DNA of 64,000 nucleotides from G965276675 sp965276675 (GCA_965276675.1 OZ255624.1:1240001-1304000); one strand, 5' to 3'; shown: positions 16,455-25,713, counted from the first letter of the stretch. Translations and numbers: made by a program. Notes: generated from the letters alone by a model not told the origin.

Positions 16455-17627
16455 TTAACTCCACGAGTCGCGCAACGTCCCTTCAAAGGCGAAGTCTGGG
16501 CCAAACTGGTGGAGCGCGTAGGTGAGGATCCTGGGCCAGCGGGTGGGCGGGCCTGGGGCAAGCAGCGAAAGGGCCTCCGCCCCGAGGAACGTTGGCGCGT
16601 AGAAGAGGATGAGCCGGTCAACGGCGTCGCTGAGCAGAGCACTCCGGTTCAACCGCGCACCCCCCTCAAACAACACGCTGGTGATGTTTTGCTCGCCAAG
16701 TTTGCCCAGCACCGCCTGGAGCGAAAGTCCTCCCTCAGCCTGGGCATCGGTCTGGAAGACCTGCACTCCACGGTCGGTCAACGCGCGTCGCTTGCTCTCG
16801 TCGTTGCTCCGGGTGAAGACGGCCACATCCTGGCCTGCGCCCTGGTTCGCGCTCTTTACTAGCCGTGAGGTGAGCGGCAGCCGCAGGGAGGAGTCCAGCA
16901 CGACCCGCAACAGGGGACGGCGGCGTGAGCGATGGCTGCGGTCGGTCAGTAGCGGATCGTCTGCCAGCACCGTATTTATGGTCGTCAGCAGCGCGTCATT
17001 CCGGTGCCGGAGCTGCTGGACCTCCTCGCGCGCCGCCGGGCCGGTGATGGTCAGCGGCTTGCCGGGAAACTGGTTCGCTTCTGCGATTCGGCCGTCCAAG
17101 GTAGCGGCAATCTTGAGCGTCACAAAGGGCAAGCGCGTGCGGATGAATCGGGCGAAAGCATCATTGAGCGCTCGGGCTTCGGCCTGAAGAACGCCCAGGG
17201 TCACCTGCACGCCAGCTGCTTTCAGAATGTCGATGCCCCGGCCGTGCACTGCAGGGTTGGGATCGGCAGTGGCAATGACCGCTCGAGTCACTCCGGCCGC
17301 CACCAGAGCCTTGGCGCATGGCCCGGTCCGCCCGTAGTGGCTGCACGGCTCTAGCGTGACGTAAGCAGTAGAGCCGCGCGCCAGGCCGCCGGCATGCTTA
17401 AGCGCGACGATCTCTGCGTGATCGCGGTGATCGTACTGATGAAAGCCGCGCCCGACGATCTGGCCGGGACTCCCTTCGGCGTTGCCGCGGACCAGAACGC
17501 ACCCCACTGTTGGATTGGGCGACGCAAGACCGACACCCTGCTCGGCCAATGCCAGTGCGCAGCGTATCCAGTGGGCGTCGATGGCGGAGACGTCGAAGCC
17601 GGGTGCGTCGAGATCGGGTGCATCCAT
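16455..17627 (-). CDS. ribD: Bifunctional riboflavin deaminase/reductase
   Basis: 390 residues. The N-terminal zinc-dependent pyrimidine deaminase (about 18-150) has HAE in HRDHAEIVAL and the cysteine pair TLEPCSHYGRTGPC. The C-terminal DHFR-like reductase (about 165-390) starts with LPFVTLKIAATLDGRIA. Together they carry out two successive steps from the GTP cyclohydrolase II product. The start is ATG 17627, eight bp after the ftsY stop, so ftsY, ribD and ribE are very likely one transcript. Confidence 0.97.
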   Translation of the reverse strand: MDAPDLDAPGFDVSAIDAHWIRCALALAEQGVGLASPNPTVGCVLVRGNAEGSPGQIVGRGFHQYDHRDHAEIVALKHAGGLARGSTAYVTLEPCSHYGRTGPCAKALVAAGVTRAVIATADPNPAVHGRGIDILKAAGVQVTLGVLQAEARALNDAFARFIRTRLPFVTLKIAATLDGRIAEANQFPGKPLTITGPAAREEVQQLRHRNDALLTTINTVLADDPLLTDRSHRSRRRPLLRVVLDSSLRLPLTSRLVKSANQGAGQDVAVFTRSNDESKRRALTDRGVQVFQTDAQAEGGLSLQAVLGKLGEQNITSVLFEGGARLNRSALLSDAVDRLILFYAPTFLGAEALSLLAPGPPTRWPRILTYALHQFGPDFAFEGTLRDSWS

Positions 17628-17635
17628 GCCGGAAA

Positions 17636-18601
17636 CTACGCGCCGAGGAGCGAATCGGCGAAAGCTTCGCTATCAAACGGAAGCAGATCGTCGAGCTTTT
17701 CGCCAATACCGACAAAGCGCACCGGCAACCGCAGCTCCCGCGCGATGGCGACGGCGATGCCGCCCTTGGCCGTGCCGTCGAGTTTGGTGAGCACGATCCC
17801 CGTAACTCCTGCTGATTCGGTAAAGAGCCGCGCCTGCTGCAGGCCATTCTGGCCGGTTGTCGCATCCATCACCAGCAGCACCTCATGGGGCGCATCGGGG
17901 ATGATGCGCTGAGTAATGCGGCGCATCTTGTCGAGCTCGAGCATCAGGTTGTTTTTGGTGTGGAGGCGGCCGGCAGTGTCGACTAGCAGCACGTCGGTGG
18001 TGCGCGCCTTCGCCGCCGTCAACGCGTCGAAGAGGACTGCTGAGGGATCGTCGCCCTGCTTAGTTTTGATGATCTCGACGCCAGTGCGCTGCCCCCAGAC
18101 CTCCAGCTGCTCGATGGCTGCCGCGCGGAATGTGTCAGCCGCGCAGAGCAGAACCGTCTTGCCCTGCTTACGGTACCAGGCTGCCAGCTTGCCGCTGGTG
18201 GTGGTTTTGCCGGTGCCGTTGACGCCGACCAGCAGGATAACCTCAGGCCCGATCGCGACCACGCGCGGTGGCGTCTGGTATTCGTCGAGGATGTTCTTGA
18301 TCTCGGTCTTGAGCAGGGCCTTCAGCTCGGCTCCATCGCGGATCTGGTGATTCAAGGCGCGCTCGCGCAGCACGGTCAGGATCTCCTGCGCCGTGCCCAC
18401 ACCCAGGTCGGAGGCAATCAGGCTCAACTCCAGATCGTCGAGCGAACGCTCGTCGATCTCGACAGTGAGCGCAACAATCGACTCCAATTTTTCCGAGAGG
18501 TTCTCGCGCGTGGCGGTGATGGCCTCGCGCATACGGCTGAATATGCTGCGTCTTTTAGGCTCCTCTGCCTCTTTTAAGCTGCCGAACAGGGTCTGAATCA
18601 T
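17636..18601 (-). CDS. ftsY: Signal recognition particle receptor FtsY
   Basis: SRP-family GTPase that docks ribosome-nascent chain complexes at the inner membrane. 321 residues: a short N-terminal lead, an NED helical bundle (about 20-105) and the NG GTPase with GVNGTGKTTTSGKLA (G1), DTFRAAAIEQLEVW, DTAGR (G3) and TKLDGTAKGG (G4/G5). The acidic A domain seen in E. coli is essentially absent. The RNA partner (SRP RNA) is encoded at 25719 in this window; ffh is not. Confidence 0.98.
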   Translation of the reverse strand: MIQTLFGSLKEAEEPKRRSIFSRMREAITATRENLSEKLESIVALTVEIDERSLDDLELSLIASDLGVGTAQEILTVLRERALNHQIRDGAELKALLKTEIKNILDEYQTPPRVVAIGPEVILLVGVNGTGKTTTSGKLAAWYRKQGKTVLLCAADTFRAAAIEQLEVWGQRTGVEIIKTKQGDDPSAVLFDALTAAKARTTDVLLVDTAGRLHTKNNLMLELDKMRRITQRIIPDAPHEVLLVMDATTGQNGLQQARLFTESAGVTGIVLTKLDGTAKGGIAVAIARELRLPVRFVGIGEKLDDLLPFDSEAFADSLLGA

Positions 18602-18649
18602 AGGAAAGCTCGTTCTTCCGAGTGTACCAAGGGAGCTAGAAGCTGCTTT

Positions 18650-19657
18650 TCAGAACTCGCCCCGGCCTGGGCGCGCCATCAGCTCGCGCACCGCGTCCAG
18701 CGGTGGCTTGCCCCGATGCAGGATCGCGTCGACCTGCTCGGTGATTGGCATATCGACCTCGTATTTGCGCGCCAGCCCGAGTGCAGCGCCCGTGGTGCCG
18801 ACGCCCTCCGCTACCTTGCCACCCAGGTCGGCCAGGATCGCAGGGAGCGGCCGCCCCTTGCCGAGCTCGATGCCGACGCGGCGGTTTCTGGAGAGCGAGC
18901 CAGTGCAGGTGAGTACAAGATCACCCACGCCGGCAAGCCCCGCAATCGTCTCCGGGCGTCCGCCGCAGGCCACGGCCAGACGCGTGACCTCCGCGATACC
19001 CCGAGTAATCAGCGCGGCCGCGCTGTTGTGTCCAAGCTCCAGGCCGGCGACGACCCCGGTGGCGATGGCAATGACATTCTTCAGCCCACCGCCTAGCTCG
19101 ACTCCAGCGACATCGTCGTTGGTGTAAAGACGCAGCGAGGGACTCGAGAACTCATGCTGGACGCGCGATGCCAACCCAGCATCCGCGGATGCGATCGTGA
19201 TAGCCGTGGGCGCACCCCCCGCCACCTCCTGCGCAAATGACGGGCCGCTGAGCACGCCAAGCGGCAGTTGCAGACCACCTTCCGCGAGCACGCCGGTGAT
19301 TACCTCACTGACCCGCAGGTGCGTGCCATTCTCAATGCCTTTGGTCGCGCTCACTAGCAGCTGCTCAGGCGTGAGGTGGGCCACCATCTCCCGGTACACT
19401 GCCCGGACGTGATTCGAGGGCATCACGCTGACGACGATCTCGGCTCCTTGCAAAGCTGTGGGGAGATCAGCGGTCGGAGTAATCTCTTGAGGAACGGGAT
19501 AGCCGGGCAGAAAGGCACGGTTTTCGCCTGTCTGCCTAATCGTATCAGCAACAGTTTCATTATGCGTCCAAAGGGTAACAGAATGGCCCCGCCCCGCAAG
19601 ACTGATGGCGAGGGCTGTGCCCCAGGCGCCGCTGCCGATAATGCCGATCTTGCTCAT
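18650..19657 (-). CDS. gpsA: Glycerol-3-phosphate dehydrogenase [NAD(P)+]
   Basis: Makes sn-glycerol-3-phosphate for phospholipid synthesis. 335 residues from ATG 19657 (MSKIGIIGSGAWGTALA). A second ATG at 19678 would add seven residues. Nucleotide-binding GSGAWGTALA, SATKGIENG and GLKNVIAIATGVVAGLELG are family hallmarks. It lies 58 bp after plsY, whose enzyme consumes its product, so the two form a logical phospholipid pair. Confidence 0.97.
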   Translation of the reverse strand: MSKIGIIGSGAWGTALAISLAGRGHSVTLWTHNETVADTIRQTGENRAFLPGYPVPQEITPTADLPTALQGAEIVVSVMPSNHVRAVYREMVAHLTPEQLLVSATKGIENGTHLRVSEVITGVLAEGGLQLPLGVLSGPSFAQEVAGGAPTAITIASADAGLASRVQHEFSSPSLRLYTNDDVAGVELGGGLKNVIAIATGVVAGLELGHNSAAALITRGIAEVTRLAVACGGRPETIAGLAGVGDLVLTCTGSLSRNRRVGIELGKGRPLPAILADLGGKVAEGVGTTGAALGLARKYEVDMPITEQVDAILHRGKPPLDAVRELMARPGRGEF

Positions 19658-19715
19658 TCCTGCGGATGCTTGGCTCATTTCGCGAACGCTTGGCCCCTGG
19701 CTGCGCAAACGCGGC

Positions 19716-20357
19716 TCAAGTCGCAGACGCCTTGGGCTTGCCGAAGCGGTACTCGGTCCCCTTCAGCAGGCGGCGTATGTTGCCATGATGCTTTGCAATC
19801 AGAATGGCAGGAACCGCGATGATAACGGCGATGAGGAACGGCGTGAGTGGCTCACGGCGGAGTAGAAGAGCGGCGATCGGGAAGACAATGGCAGCCAGGA
19901 TCGAGGAGAGCGAAACATAGCGGCTGAGCCACACGGCGGCGGCAAAGACGGCGACAGCGATCAACGCGGCCACGGGTGAGATCGCAAGAAAGACGCCGAA
20001 GGCGGTAGCTACGCCCTTGCCACCACGGAAGCCCAACCATAGCGGAAAGATGTGTCCCAGAATGGCGCAGAGGGCGGCGAGCGCGATCAGGTTCTGAGCG
20101 ATGGCTAAATCGAAACCAAGGTGCCGCGCAGCGGAATACGCAACAGATACGGCGACGTATCCCTTCACCGCATCCAGCAGAAACGTCAGCAGACCCAGCC
20201 ATTTGCCGCCGGAACGCAGGACGTTAGTAGCCCCTATATTGCCGCTGCCCTTAGCGCGAATATCTTCACGGCGAAAGGTCCGCATCAGGATCCATCCGAA
20301 GGGGATGGATCCAAACAGATACCCTAAGCAGCCGAGCAGAATGAAGGTGTTGGCCAT
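19716..20357 (-). CDS. plsY: Glycerol-3-phosphate acyltransferase PlsY
   Basis: Inner-membrane enzyme transferring acyl from acyl-phosphate to glycerol-3-phosphate. 213 residues from ATG 20357 (MANTFILLGCLGYLFGSIPF). About five transmembrane segments are present. The three active-site motifs are visible: GSGNIGATN, the glycine-rich phosphate-binding loop GFRGGKGVAT, and KHHGNIRRLLKGTE near the C-terminus. It sits between cinA and gpsA on the same strand. Confidence 0.97.
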   Translation of the reverse strand: MANTFILLGCLGYLFGSIPFGWILMRTFRREDIRAKGSGNIGATNVLRSGGKWLGLLTFLLDAVKGYVAVSVAYSAARHLGFDLAIAQNLIALAALCAILGHIFPLWLGFRGGKGVATAFGVFLAISPVAALIAVAVFAAAVWLSRYVSLSSILAAIVFPIAALLLRREPLTPFLIAVIIAVPAILIAKHHGNIRRLLKGTEYRFGKPKASAT

Positions 20358-20404
20358 GTGCTTCCGGTTGAGTGTAGCAGCCCGGCCTACACGCGGCTGG
20401 CGCA

Positions 20405-21676
20405 TTACATCAGCTTGCGGCGGACAAGATCCAACGCCTGTTGAGCCGACAACGCGCGGATGCGCTCGCGAGCTCCCGCCGCATCGCCACCGCTGGTAAA
20501 GGGGGCAAAATTCTTCTCGACTACCTCCGTCTCCTTCCCATCCGCGACGGCGATGTAGACCAAGCCGACCGGCTTCTCAGGCGTGCCGCCACCCGGCCCT
20601 GCAATGCCCGTTACAGCAAGTCCAAACGTAGTGCCAGTCTTCGCGCGAATGCCTTCGGCCAGCGCGCGCGCGACCTGCTCGCTTACCGCGCCGTGCTGCT
20701 CGATGAGCGCCGGATCGACATCGGCAAGCAGCGTCTTCATTGCATTGCTATAGACAACGGCTCCGCCCAGAAACGACCGCGAGCTGCCGGCGATGCTCGT
20801 AAGCCTCTGCGCGATCAGCCCACCCGTGCAGCTCTCGGCGGTCGCAAGCGTTCTGCCGTGCATGCCCAGGTAGTAGAGGACGATCTGCTCCAGCGACTCC
20901 CCTTGCGACGAGTAGATGAGGTCCTCGAGCTCCTCCTCGATGCGGCCAGCGAGCTCATCCACGCGTGACTGCGCTAGCTCCAGCGAGGGCTTTTCGCAAA
21001 TAAGATTCAACTGAATGTCGCCAGTGTGCGCCAGAATGCTCGTCTCGATATCGTTGTACTGCTTGTAGATGGGAGCGATGCGCGCATCGGCGGCGGACTC
21101 CCCGATCATGGCTGCCTTCAGCGTACGCCGGGCCATATGGCGCCCCGGAAGCACCTCTTTGAGACGCGGAATGCACTCGGTTTCAAAGAGCGGCTTCAGC
21201 TCCGACGGCGGCCCGGGCAGCAGCATCAGGATCTTGCGATGGCCGTTGAAGACCGTGTCCAGCCACTGGGCTGGAGCCGTGCCATTCGCATTGGGCACAA
21301 CGCTTGCGCCGTCCAGCACATCTGCCTGCTGCGCGTTGTTCTCCGTCATGGTGAGGCGGCGGGCGGCAAAGCGCTTGTAAAGTTGGGCTACGATGTCGGC
21401 GTTGCGGCGTATGGGGATGCCCAGCGCCTCGGCAACCGCCTGCCGGGTGAGGTCGTCTTCCGTCGGACCCAGACCACCCATGACCACGACGATGTCCACG
21501 CGCTGCGCTGCCGTGCGCACGGCGCCAACAAGGTGCGCGAGCCGGTCTCCAACAATGGTCTTGAACGCAACCCTGACGCCCAGGCCATTGAGGCGGTCGG
21601 TCACAAACAGGGAATTGGTGTCCTGGCGAAACGGTGTCAGCAACTCTGACCCGACGGCGATGACTTCAGCGATCAT
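20405..21676 (-). CDS. cinA: CinA: competence/damage-inducible protein with nicotinamide-nucleotide amidase domain
   Basis: 423 residues. The N-terminal MoCF-like domain (about 1-170) begins MIAEVIAVGSELLTPFRQDT and contains MGGLGPTEDDLT, the pyrophosphatase active-site block. The C-terminal PncC-type domain (about 265-423) has TAESCTGGLIAQRLT, GGAVVYSNAMK and AVTGIAGPGGGTPEKPVG, matching deamidation of NMN in NAD recycling. Full-length two-domain architecture, ATG start at 21676. It ends 47 bp before plsY. Confidence 0.97.
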   Translation of the reverse strand: MIAEVIAVGSELLTPFRQDTNSLFVTDRLNGLGVRVAFKTIVGDRLAHLVGAVRTAAQRVDIVVVMGGLGPTEDDLTRQAVAEALGIPIRRNADIVAQLYKRFAARRLTMTENNAQQADVLDGASVVPNANGTAPAQWLDTVFNGHRKILMLLPGPPSELKPLFETECIPRLKEVLPGRHMARRTLKAAMIGESAADARIAPIYKQYNDIETSILAHTGDIQLNLICEKPSLELAQSRVDELAGRIEEELEDLIYSSQGESLEQIVLYYLGMHGRTLATAESCTGGLIAQRLTSIAGSSRSFLGGAVVYSNAMKTLLADVDPALIEQHGAVSEQVARALAEGIRAKTGTTFGLAVTGIAGPGGGTPEKPVGLVYIAVADGKETEVVEKNFAPFTSGGDAAGARERIRALSAQQALDLVRRKLM

Positions 21677-21808
21677 CCGGGTGTATATCCTCCTCTACTA
21701 TTCTCATGGCGCGGATTCTCATGGCATTGTATAAACCAGGCGGAGGAGGGGGCCCAGCTTCCCTGATGCCTCTCCGGGCAGAGATCCGGACGCAGTCGAC
21801 GGTGGCAG

Positions 21809-22867
21809 CTACAGCGCAGCGAGGCCTTCGACTCCCAACGGTACATCATAAACGGCGTCGTGTGTCGCGACGATCGCGCTGCCTCTGGGCGCAAAGGCCA
21901 GTCCCACGATGCCATTGCCAGCGATGACCAGCTCCGGCTCTTCACCTGCCCCAGGATCGGGTGCAATGCGCAGTACTCCGCGCCGGCCGCGATAAGATGC
22001 TGCAACATACAGGCCGCCGGCGATGTCCACCGCTATGCCCTGTGGCCGGCCCAGGCCGCGGAAGTAGGTGCGGATTACTCCGTTACGATCAATGGCATAG
22101 ACGGCATCGTTGCTGGAGGTGGTAGGGCCGGTGACGAAGAGAGTGGCATCCGGTCCGAAGGCCAGATGGTACGCCGCTACGCTTGCTTCCAGCGTGGCGA
22201 AGACAAAGATCTGCCGGTCGCGGGCAATCTTGAAGATGGTGCCGCTCCGGTCGCCGCAGTAGAGATTGCCCTCCGCGTCGAAGGCCAGACCGGTGGCCAC
22301 GCCCATGCCTTCGACAAAGACCGAGGATGCACCCTGCGGCGTGATGCGGTGGATCGTGCCCTCATGCCGCGAGGAGACGTAGAGCGAGCCATCGTCGTCG
22401 AGAGCCAGGCCGGTTGGGTTCAGCAGATCGGTGACAAAGGCATCGGCGTCCCCCTCAGGCGAGATACGGAAGACCGAGACCGGCATCTTCTGACCACGCG
22501 GGCCGGAGTAGGTGGCGTAGATATTACCCTCCCGGTCGACCGCAGGGCTGGCGACCGGGTTGAGGTTTTCGGCAACCAGCCGGCCGATCTTCACGTCAAC
22601 GGGGTTGCTGGTCGCTCCATTCTGGCGCACCTCCAGATGGCCCGCTCCAGGGCTGTCCGGAACACGGATCACCATGCGCGATGGGCGGCTGAGCAGCACC
22701 GGCGCAAGCGCGTTGTCGAGCACCGCAAGTGGCCGCCGTTCGGGCGTAGGACCAAGGTGCTGACCGCGCAGCTCCACCTCACCTCCGGGCAGCGCCGCCT
22801 CCGGATAGACCTCTTCGATACGCGGTGCGGAAGACGACGGACTTTCATGTTTGCCAATGCGGATCAT
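21809..22867 (-). CDS. IPT/TIG plus NHL-type beta-propeller protein
   Basis: 352 residues, no signal peptide. Residues about 15-93 (PRIEEVYPEAALPGGEVELRG up to GATSNPVDV, quoted in part) are an IPT/TIG immunoglobulin-like domain. From about 100 on, repeated blades with the pattern NPTGLALDDDGSLYVSS, ATGLAFDAEGNLYCGD and PQGIAVDIAGGLYVAA form an NHL/SMP-30-like six-blade propeller. This architecture suggests protein or sugar-lactone binding; the enzymatic residues of gluconolactonases are not clear. Function unknown. Confidence 0.86.
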   Translation of the reverse strand: MIRIGKHESPSSSAPRIEEVYPEAALPGGEVELRGQHLGPTPERRPLAVLDNALAPVLLSRPSRMVIRVPDSPGAGHLEVRQNGATSNPVDVKIGRLVAENLNPVASPAVDREGNIYATYSGPRGQKMPVSVFRISPEGDADAFVTDLLNPTGLALDDDGSLYVSSRHEGTIHRITPQGASSVFVEGMGVATGLAFDAEGNLYCGDRSGTIFKIARDRQIFVFATLEASVAAYHLAFGPDATLFVTGPTTSSNDAVYAIDRNGVIRTYFRGLGRPQGIAVDIAGGLYVAASYRGRRGVLRIAPDPGAGEEPELVIAGNGIVGLAFAPRGSAIVATHDAVYDVPLGVEGLAAL

Positions 22868-22893
22868 GATTGGGACCTGTGTCTAGTTTAGAC

Positions 22894-22926
22894 GCTAGAA
22901 GCAAGCTCCAGGCGTTAGCTTCTAGC
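22894..22926. repeat. CTAG-rich inverted repeat (family element 1)
   Basis: GCTAGAAGC (22894-22902) pairs with GCTTCTAGC (22918-22926), and another CTAG follows at once (cctctagct). It lies just upstream of the propeller gene start. The same words recur at 37551, 40742, 40811, 42192 and other gaps in this window. Confidence 0.7.
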
Positions 22927-23000
22927 CTCTAGCTTTTCAGGGGATAGGGGATCAGGGATCAGGAAGGGGATAGGACCGGGAACGGGGATAACCCCGCTGT

Positions 23001-23060
23001 GTCATCCCGACCGGAGCCGTCTTGCGCATCGCGCGAGACGGCGCAGGGGAGGGATTTGTT
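23001..23060. repeat. REP-like intergenic element with hairpin
   Basis: Begins GTCATCCCGACCGGAGC, contains a 7-bp stem GCCGTCT/AGACGGC (23016-23022 with 23036-23042) and ends near GGGGAGGGATTTG. The layout (GTCATcccgaNcggagc at one side, ggGAgggAT at the other) resembles short repeats that I know to be scattered between genes in many bacteria. A related form occurs at 31231. Copy number in the genome is unknown. Confidence 0.5.
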
Positions 23061-23125
23061 GTTCCTCGCCCCGCCACATCCGCGAGGAGTTGCTAGAGAG
23101 TGAATGGACAGCTGATGCTTTCTAG

Positions 23126-23174
23126 CTAGGAGCTAGGAGCTAGGAGCTAGGAGCTAGGAGCTAGGTGCTAGGAG
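23126..23174. repeat. Seven tandem copies of a 7-bp CTAGGAG unit
   Basis: Seven perfect head-to-tail units CTAGGAG from 23126 to 23174, with a single substitution in the sixth copy (CTAGGTG). The array sits 6 bp after the pgpA stop codon in the transcript sense and is part of the CTAG-rich set. The remainder of 22868-23180 holds no gene. Confidence 0.92.
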
Positions 23175-23180
23175 CTGCTT

Positions 23181-23735
23181 TTACCACCAGTGTTGGATAA
23201 GCAGCAGCGCGAGCAGGCCGTAGACGCCCGCGGCGAGATCGTCGAGCATGATTCCCCAGCCGCCGGGCAGGTGCTCGAGCTGGCGGGCTGGCCAGGGTTT
23301 CGTGATGTCAAAAAGGCGGAAGAGACCGAGACCGAGCAGCGCGTGCTGCCAATCGGGTTTGCAGACAAGAAGCGTTAGCCATTGACCGGCTACCTCGTCA
23401 ATGACCACGTGGCCAGGATCTTCACGGCCACTCTCGCGAGAGACTCGGGTGGCGGCGGGTATGCCGGTAGAAGTGGCTAGAAGGACCCCAAGAAATGCTA
23501 TGGTGTTTCCGATCGCGTTCGGAACTGATCGATGGATAACGCCGTCATTGATGGCGATATCAAAGGGCAGTTGGCGCGAGAAATGCGCAACGCCGAGCCA
23601 CAGCAGCGTTGCCGCGACTGATCCCCAAGTCCCTGGCCCGGGCTTCAGCAGCCCAGCACCGAAGAAGGTTCCAATTGTCCAGGCCCACGCAGTCTTCCGT
23701 CCCGTAGCCGGAGCCGCGCCCGGCCTATCGTTCAT
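23181..23735 (-). CDS. pgpA: Phosphatidylglycerophosphatase A
   Basis: Dephosphorylates phosphatidylglycerophosphate to phosphatidylglycerol in the inner membrane. 184 residues from ATG 23735. PgpA signatures are present: GPGTWGSVAATLLW, DPGHVVIDEVAGQW and FRLFDITKPWPARQLEHLPG followed by GIMLDDLAAG with its acidic metal ligands. The start overlaps the yacG end by 11 bp, so the two are coupled. An upstream extension of the frame is not homologous and was left out. Confidence 0.94.
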   Translation of the reverse strand: MNDRPGAAPATGRKTAWAWTIGTFFGAGLLKPGPGTWGSVAATLLWLGVAHFSRQLPFDIAINDGVIHRSVPNAIGNTIAFLGVLLATSTGIPAATRVSRESGREDPGHVVIDEVAGQWLTLLVCKPDWQHALLGLGLFRLFDITKPWPARQLEHLPGGWGIMLDDLAAGVYGLLALLLIQHWW

Positions 23736-23973
23736 CGTCGTCAGACTGCCGCAGCCGCCGCAGGGTGCTCTCATCCAGATCGGCCAGCACATCCGGATCC
23801 AGAATCGGCGAAGAGATGCGGTAGGCGCCGCTGGCCCACTTGCCCAGGTCGATCACCCGGCAGCGATCGCTGCAGAAGGGTGCGTCCTCGCCGTTCACGG
23901 GAACGATGGTGTTGCAGGTAGGGCAGCGCAGCAGTTTCTTTTTTGTCTCTGGGTTTGTCTTTGGGTCGCTCAT
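23725..23973 (-). CDS. yacG: YacG-type zinc protein (DNA gyrase inhibitor family)
   Basis: 82 residues. Four cysteines in CPTC (17-20) and FCSDRC with the invariant RVIDLGKWASGAYRI that follows define the YacG zinc finger; in E. coli this protein binds GyrB and inhibits gyrase. The lysine-rich N-terminus and acidic C-terminus are typical. It overlaps pgpA by 11 bp and lies 26 bp after rimO. Confidence 0.94.
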   Translation of the reverse strand: MSDPKTNPETKKKLLRCPTCNTIVPVNGEDAPFCSDRCRVIDLGKWASGAYRISSPILDPDVLADLDESTLRRLRQSDDDER

Positions 23974-23999
23974 TGGTATCTTCTACGGTTACATAATCG

Positions 24000-25547
24000 T
24001 TATTCGATCACCCGAGCAATCACGTCGTAGTCGTGCGCTTCGGTGATCTCGCAGCGATAGAAGCTGCCTGGGATCAGTGTTTCGTGCGGGCCAAAGTCGT
24101 TTATGAAGACCTTGCCATCGATCTCCGGCGCATGGAACTGCGAGCGGCCCTCCCATAGCAGCGGCGTCTCCTCGGACTCGCCCTCGACCAGGATATCCAT
24201 TCTCTGACCGACCCACTGCTTCTTCGCCTTGCGGCTGATGCTCTGCTGTATCCGCATCAACCCGCGACGCCGGGCCTCCACGGTGCGCTTCGATAGCGGG
24301 GGGATGCCGGTCGCGTGCGCATGCGATCCCTCCTCGTCGGAGTACGAAAAGGCGCCCATCCAGTCGAACTTCGCTGTGCGCACGAAGTCGGTCAGGATCG
24401 CGTGGTCCGCCTCGGTCTCGCCCGGAAAGCCGACAATAAACGATGTGCGGAGCGCAATGCCCGGCACGGCCGCCCGGACCTTTTCGAGTGTCCTCAGAAA
24501 GATGTCAGCATTCGCGCCGCGCCGCATGCTCTTCAGCACATTCCCGGAAGCATGCTGGAGCGGCACGTCCAGGTACTTTGCGATGGTGTCATGCCGCGCG
24601 ATGGTGTCGAGCAGCCGGCCAGTCACCTTGTTCGGGTAAGCGTAAAGAAAGCGCAGCCAGGTTAGGCCCTCGATCCGCGCTAGCCGGTCAAGCAGTTGCG
24701 CCAGCCCGTCCTTCATGCCAAAATCTTCGCCGTAGCAAGTCGTATCCTGCCCAATGAGAGTAATCTCCCGCGTTCCGCGTGCGACCAGCTGCTCGGCTTC
24801 GGCGACCACGGATTCAAAGCGCCGCGAGCGGAATTTGCCCCGCAAATTCGGGATAATGCAGAACGAACAGGGATGATCGCAGCCCTCCGCGATCTTGAGG
24901 TACGCCGAGGCCTTCGGTCCGGCCAGGATGCGCGGTGTGAACTCGTCCATCAAATAGCTGGGCAGGGCGGGCGCCGCTCCATCCCATGTGTCGCGGGCAA
25001 AGCGGCCCTGTTTTTCGCGCAGGTCGCCTTCGGGGCGGGATGCAGCCAAGTCAGCGGGAGCAGCCCTCATGATGGTCCCAGCGTTCAGGATATTGAAGAG
25101 CTGCGGCACGGCAGGTGCGGTCTGCTGCGCCAGCCCGGCGGCTTCGAGAATCGACTCCAGTTCACCGGTGCCGACAACCGCATCGACCTCCGGGATATTC
25201 CGCTGGATCTCATCGCGATAGCGCTCGACCAGGCAACCTGCAACAATCAGCTTGCGTGCCCGGCCGTTGGTCTTGTGCTGCGCCATCTCCAGGATCGCGT
25301 CGACCGACTCCTGCTTGGCCGAGTCGATAAAGGAGCAGGTATTGACGACGAGGATCTCGGCATCCTCGGAGCGGCTGGTCAGCTCGGCGCCCGCGCGGTC
25401 GAGCAGCCCCATCATCACTTCACTGTCCACCAGATTCTTGGGACAGCCGAGGCTGACAAAGCCGACCTTTGGCCGGGCAGCCGTCTCCGCAACTGCTTTT
25501 CCCGGGCCAGCAGTGCTCATTTCCTCAGCTGTCAAAACGGAATTCAC
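24000..25547 (-). CDS. rimO: Ribosomal protein S12 methylthiotransferase RimO
   Basis: Radical-SAM enzyme adding a methylthio group to the conserved aspartate of S12. 515 residues. The N-terminal UPF0004 domain has cysteines in SLGCPKNLVDSE, VNTCSFID and VAGCLVERY. The radical-SAM cluster motif is EGCDHPCSFCIIPNLRG, and a C-terminal TRAM domain follows (about 445-515). CPKNLVDSE marks RimO rather than MiaB. An insertion of about 55 residues between the two Fe-S domains (around 150-205) is longer than usual. The start may be GTG 25547 or ATG 25520. Confidence 0.97.
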   Translation of the reverse strand: MNSVLTAEEMSTAGPGKAVAETAARPKVGFVSLGCPKNLVDSEVMMGLLDRAGAELTSRSEDAEILVVNTCSFIDSAKQESVDAILEMAQHKTNGRARKLIVAGCLVERYRDEIQRNIPEVDAVVGTGELESILEAAGLAQQTAPAVPQLFNILNAGTIMRAAPADLAASRPEGDLREKQGRFARDTWDGAAPALPSYLMDEFTPRILAGPKASAYLKIAEGCDHPCSFCIIPNLRGKFRSRRFESVVAEAEQLVARGTREITLIGQDTTCYGEDFGMKDGLAQLLDRLARIEGLTWLRFLYAYPNKVTGRLLDTIARHDTIAKYLDVPLQHASGNVLKSMRRGANADIFLRTLEKVRAAVPGIALRTSFIVGFPGETEADHAILTDFVRTAKFDWMGAFSYSDEEGSHAHATGIPPLSKRTVEARRRGLMRIQQSISRKAKKQWVGQRMDILVEGESEETPLLWEGRSQFHAPEIDGKVFINDFGPHETLIPGSFYRCEITEAHDYDVIARVIE

Positions 25548-25707
25548 AACTTTAGTTTACTGGACGGAGCGGGTAGCGTGTGCGCCAGGCACGCTAATCC
25601 AGCAGCTTGGCGATCTCGGCCATCTCGAACTGTATCTCCCGTCCGGGTTGCGAGAAGGTGGAAGCCAGGGAGAGCTGCCATTCGAAGATGGGGCGAGCTT
25701 GCGATGA

Positions 25708-25713
25708 TATGAT
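25708..25713 (+). promoter_or_regulatory. Possible -10 element of the SRP RNA gene
   Basis: TATGAT lies 5 bp upstream of the first paired base of the SRP RNA, the right place for a sigma-70 -10 box. No good -35 box is visible, so support is only positional. Confidence 0.35.

Noticed and set aside
21860..22891. A 343-codon plus-strand frame opposite the propeller gene
   Set aside because: Antisense shadow; the minus-strand product has clear repeated NHL blades.
23122..23180. CRISPR array
   Set aside because: The repeat unit is 7 bp with no spacers, and there are no cas genes in the window.
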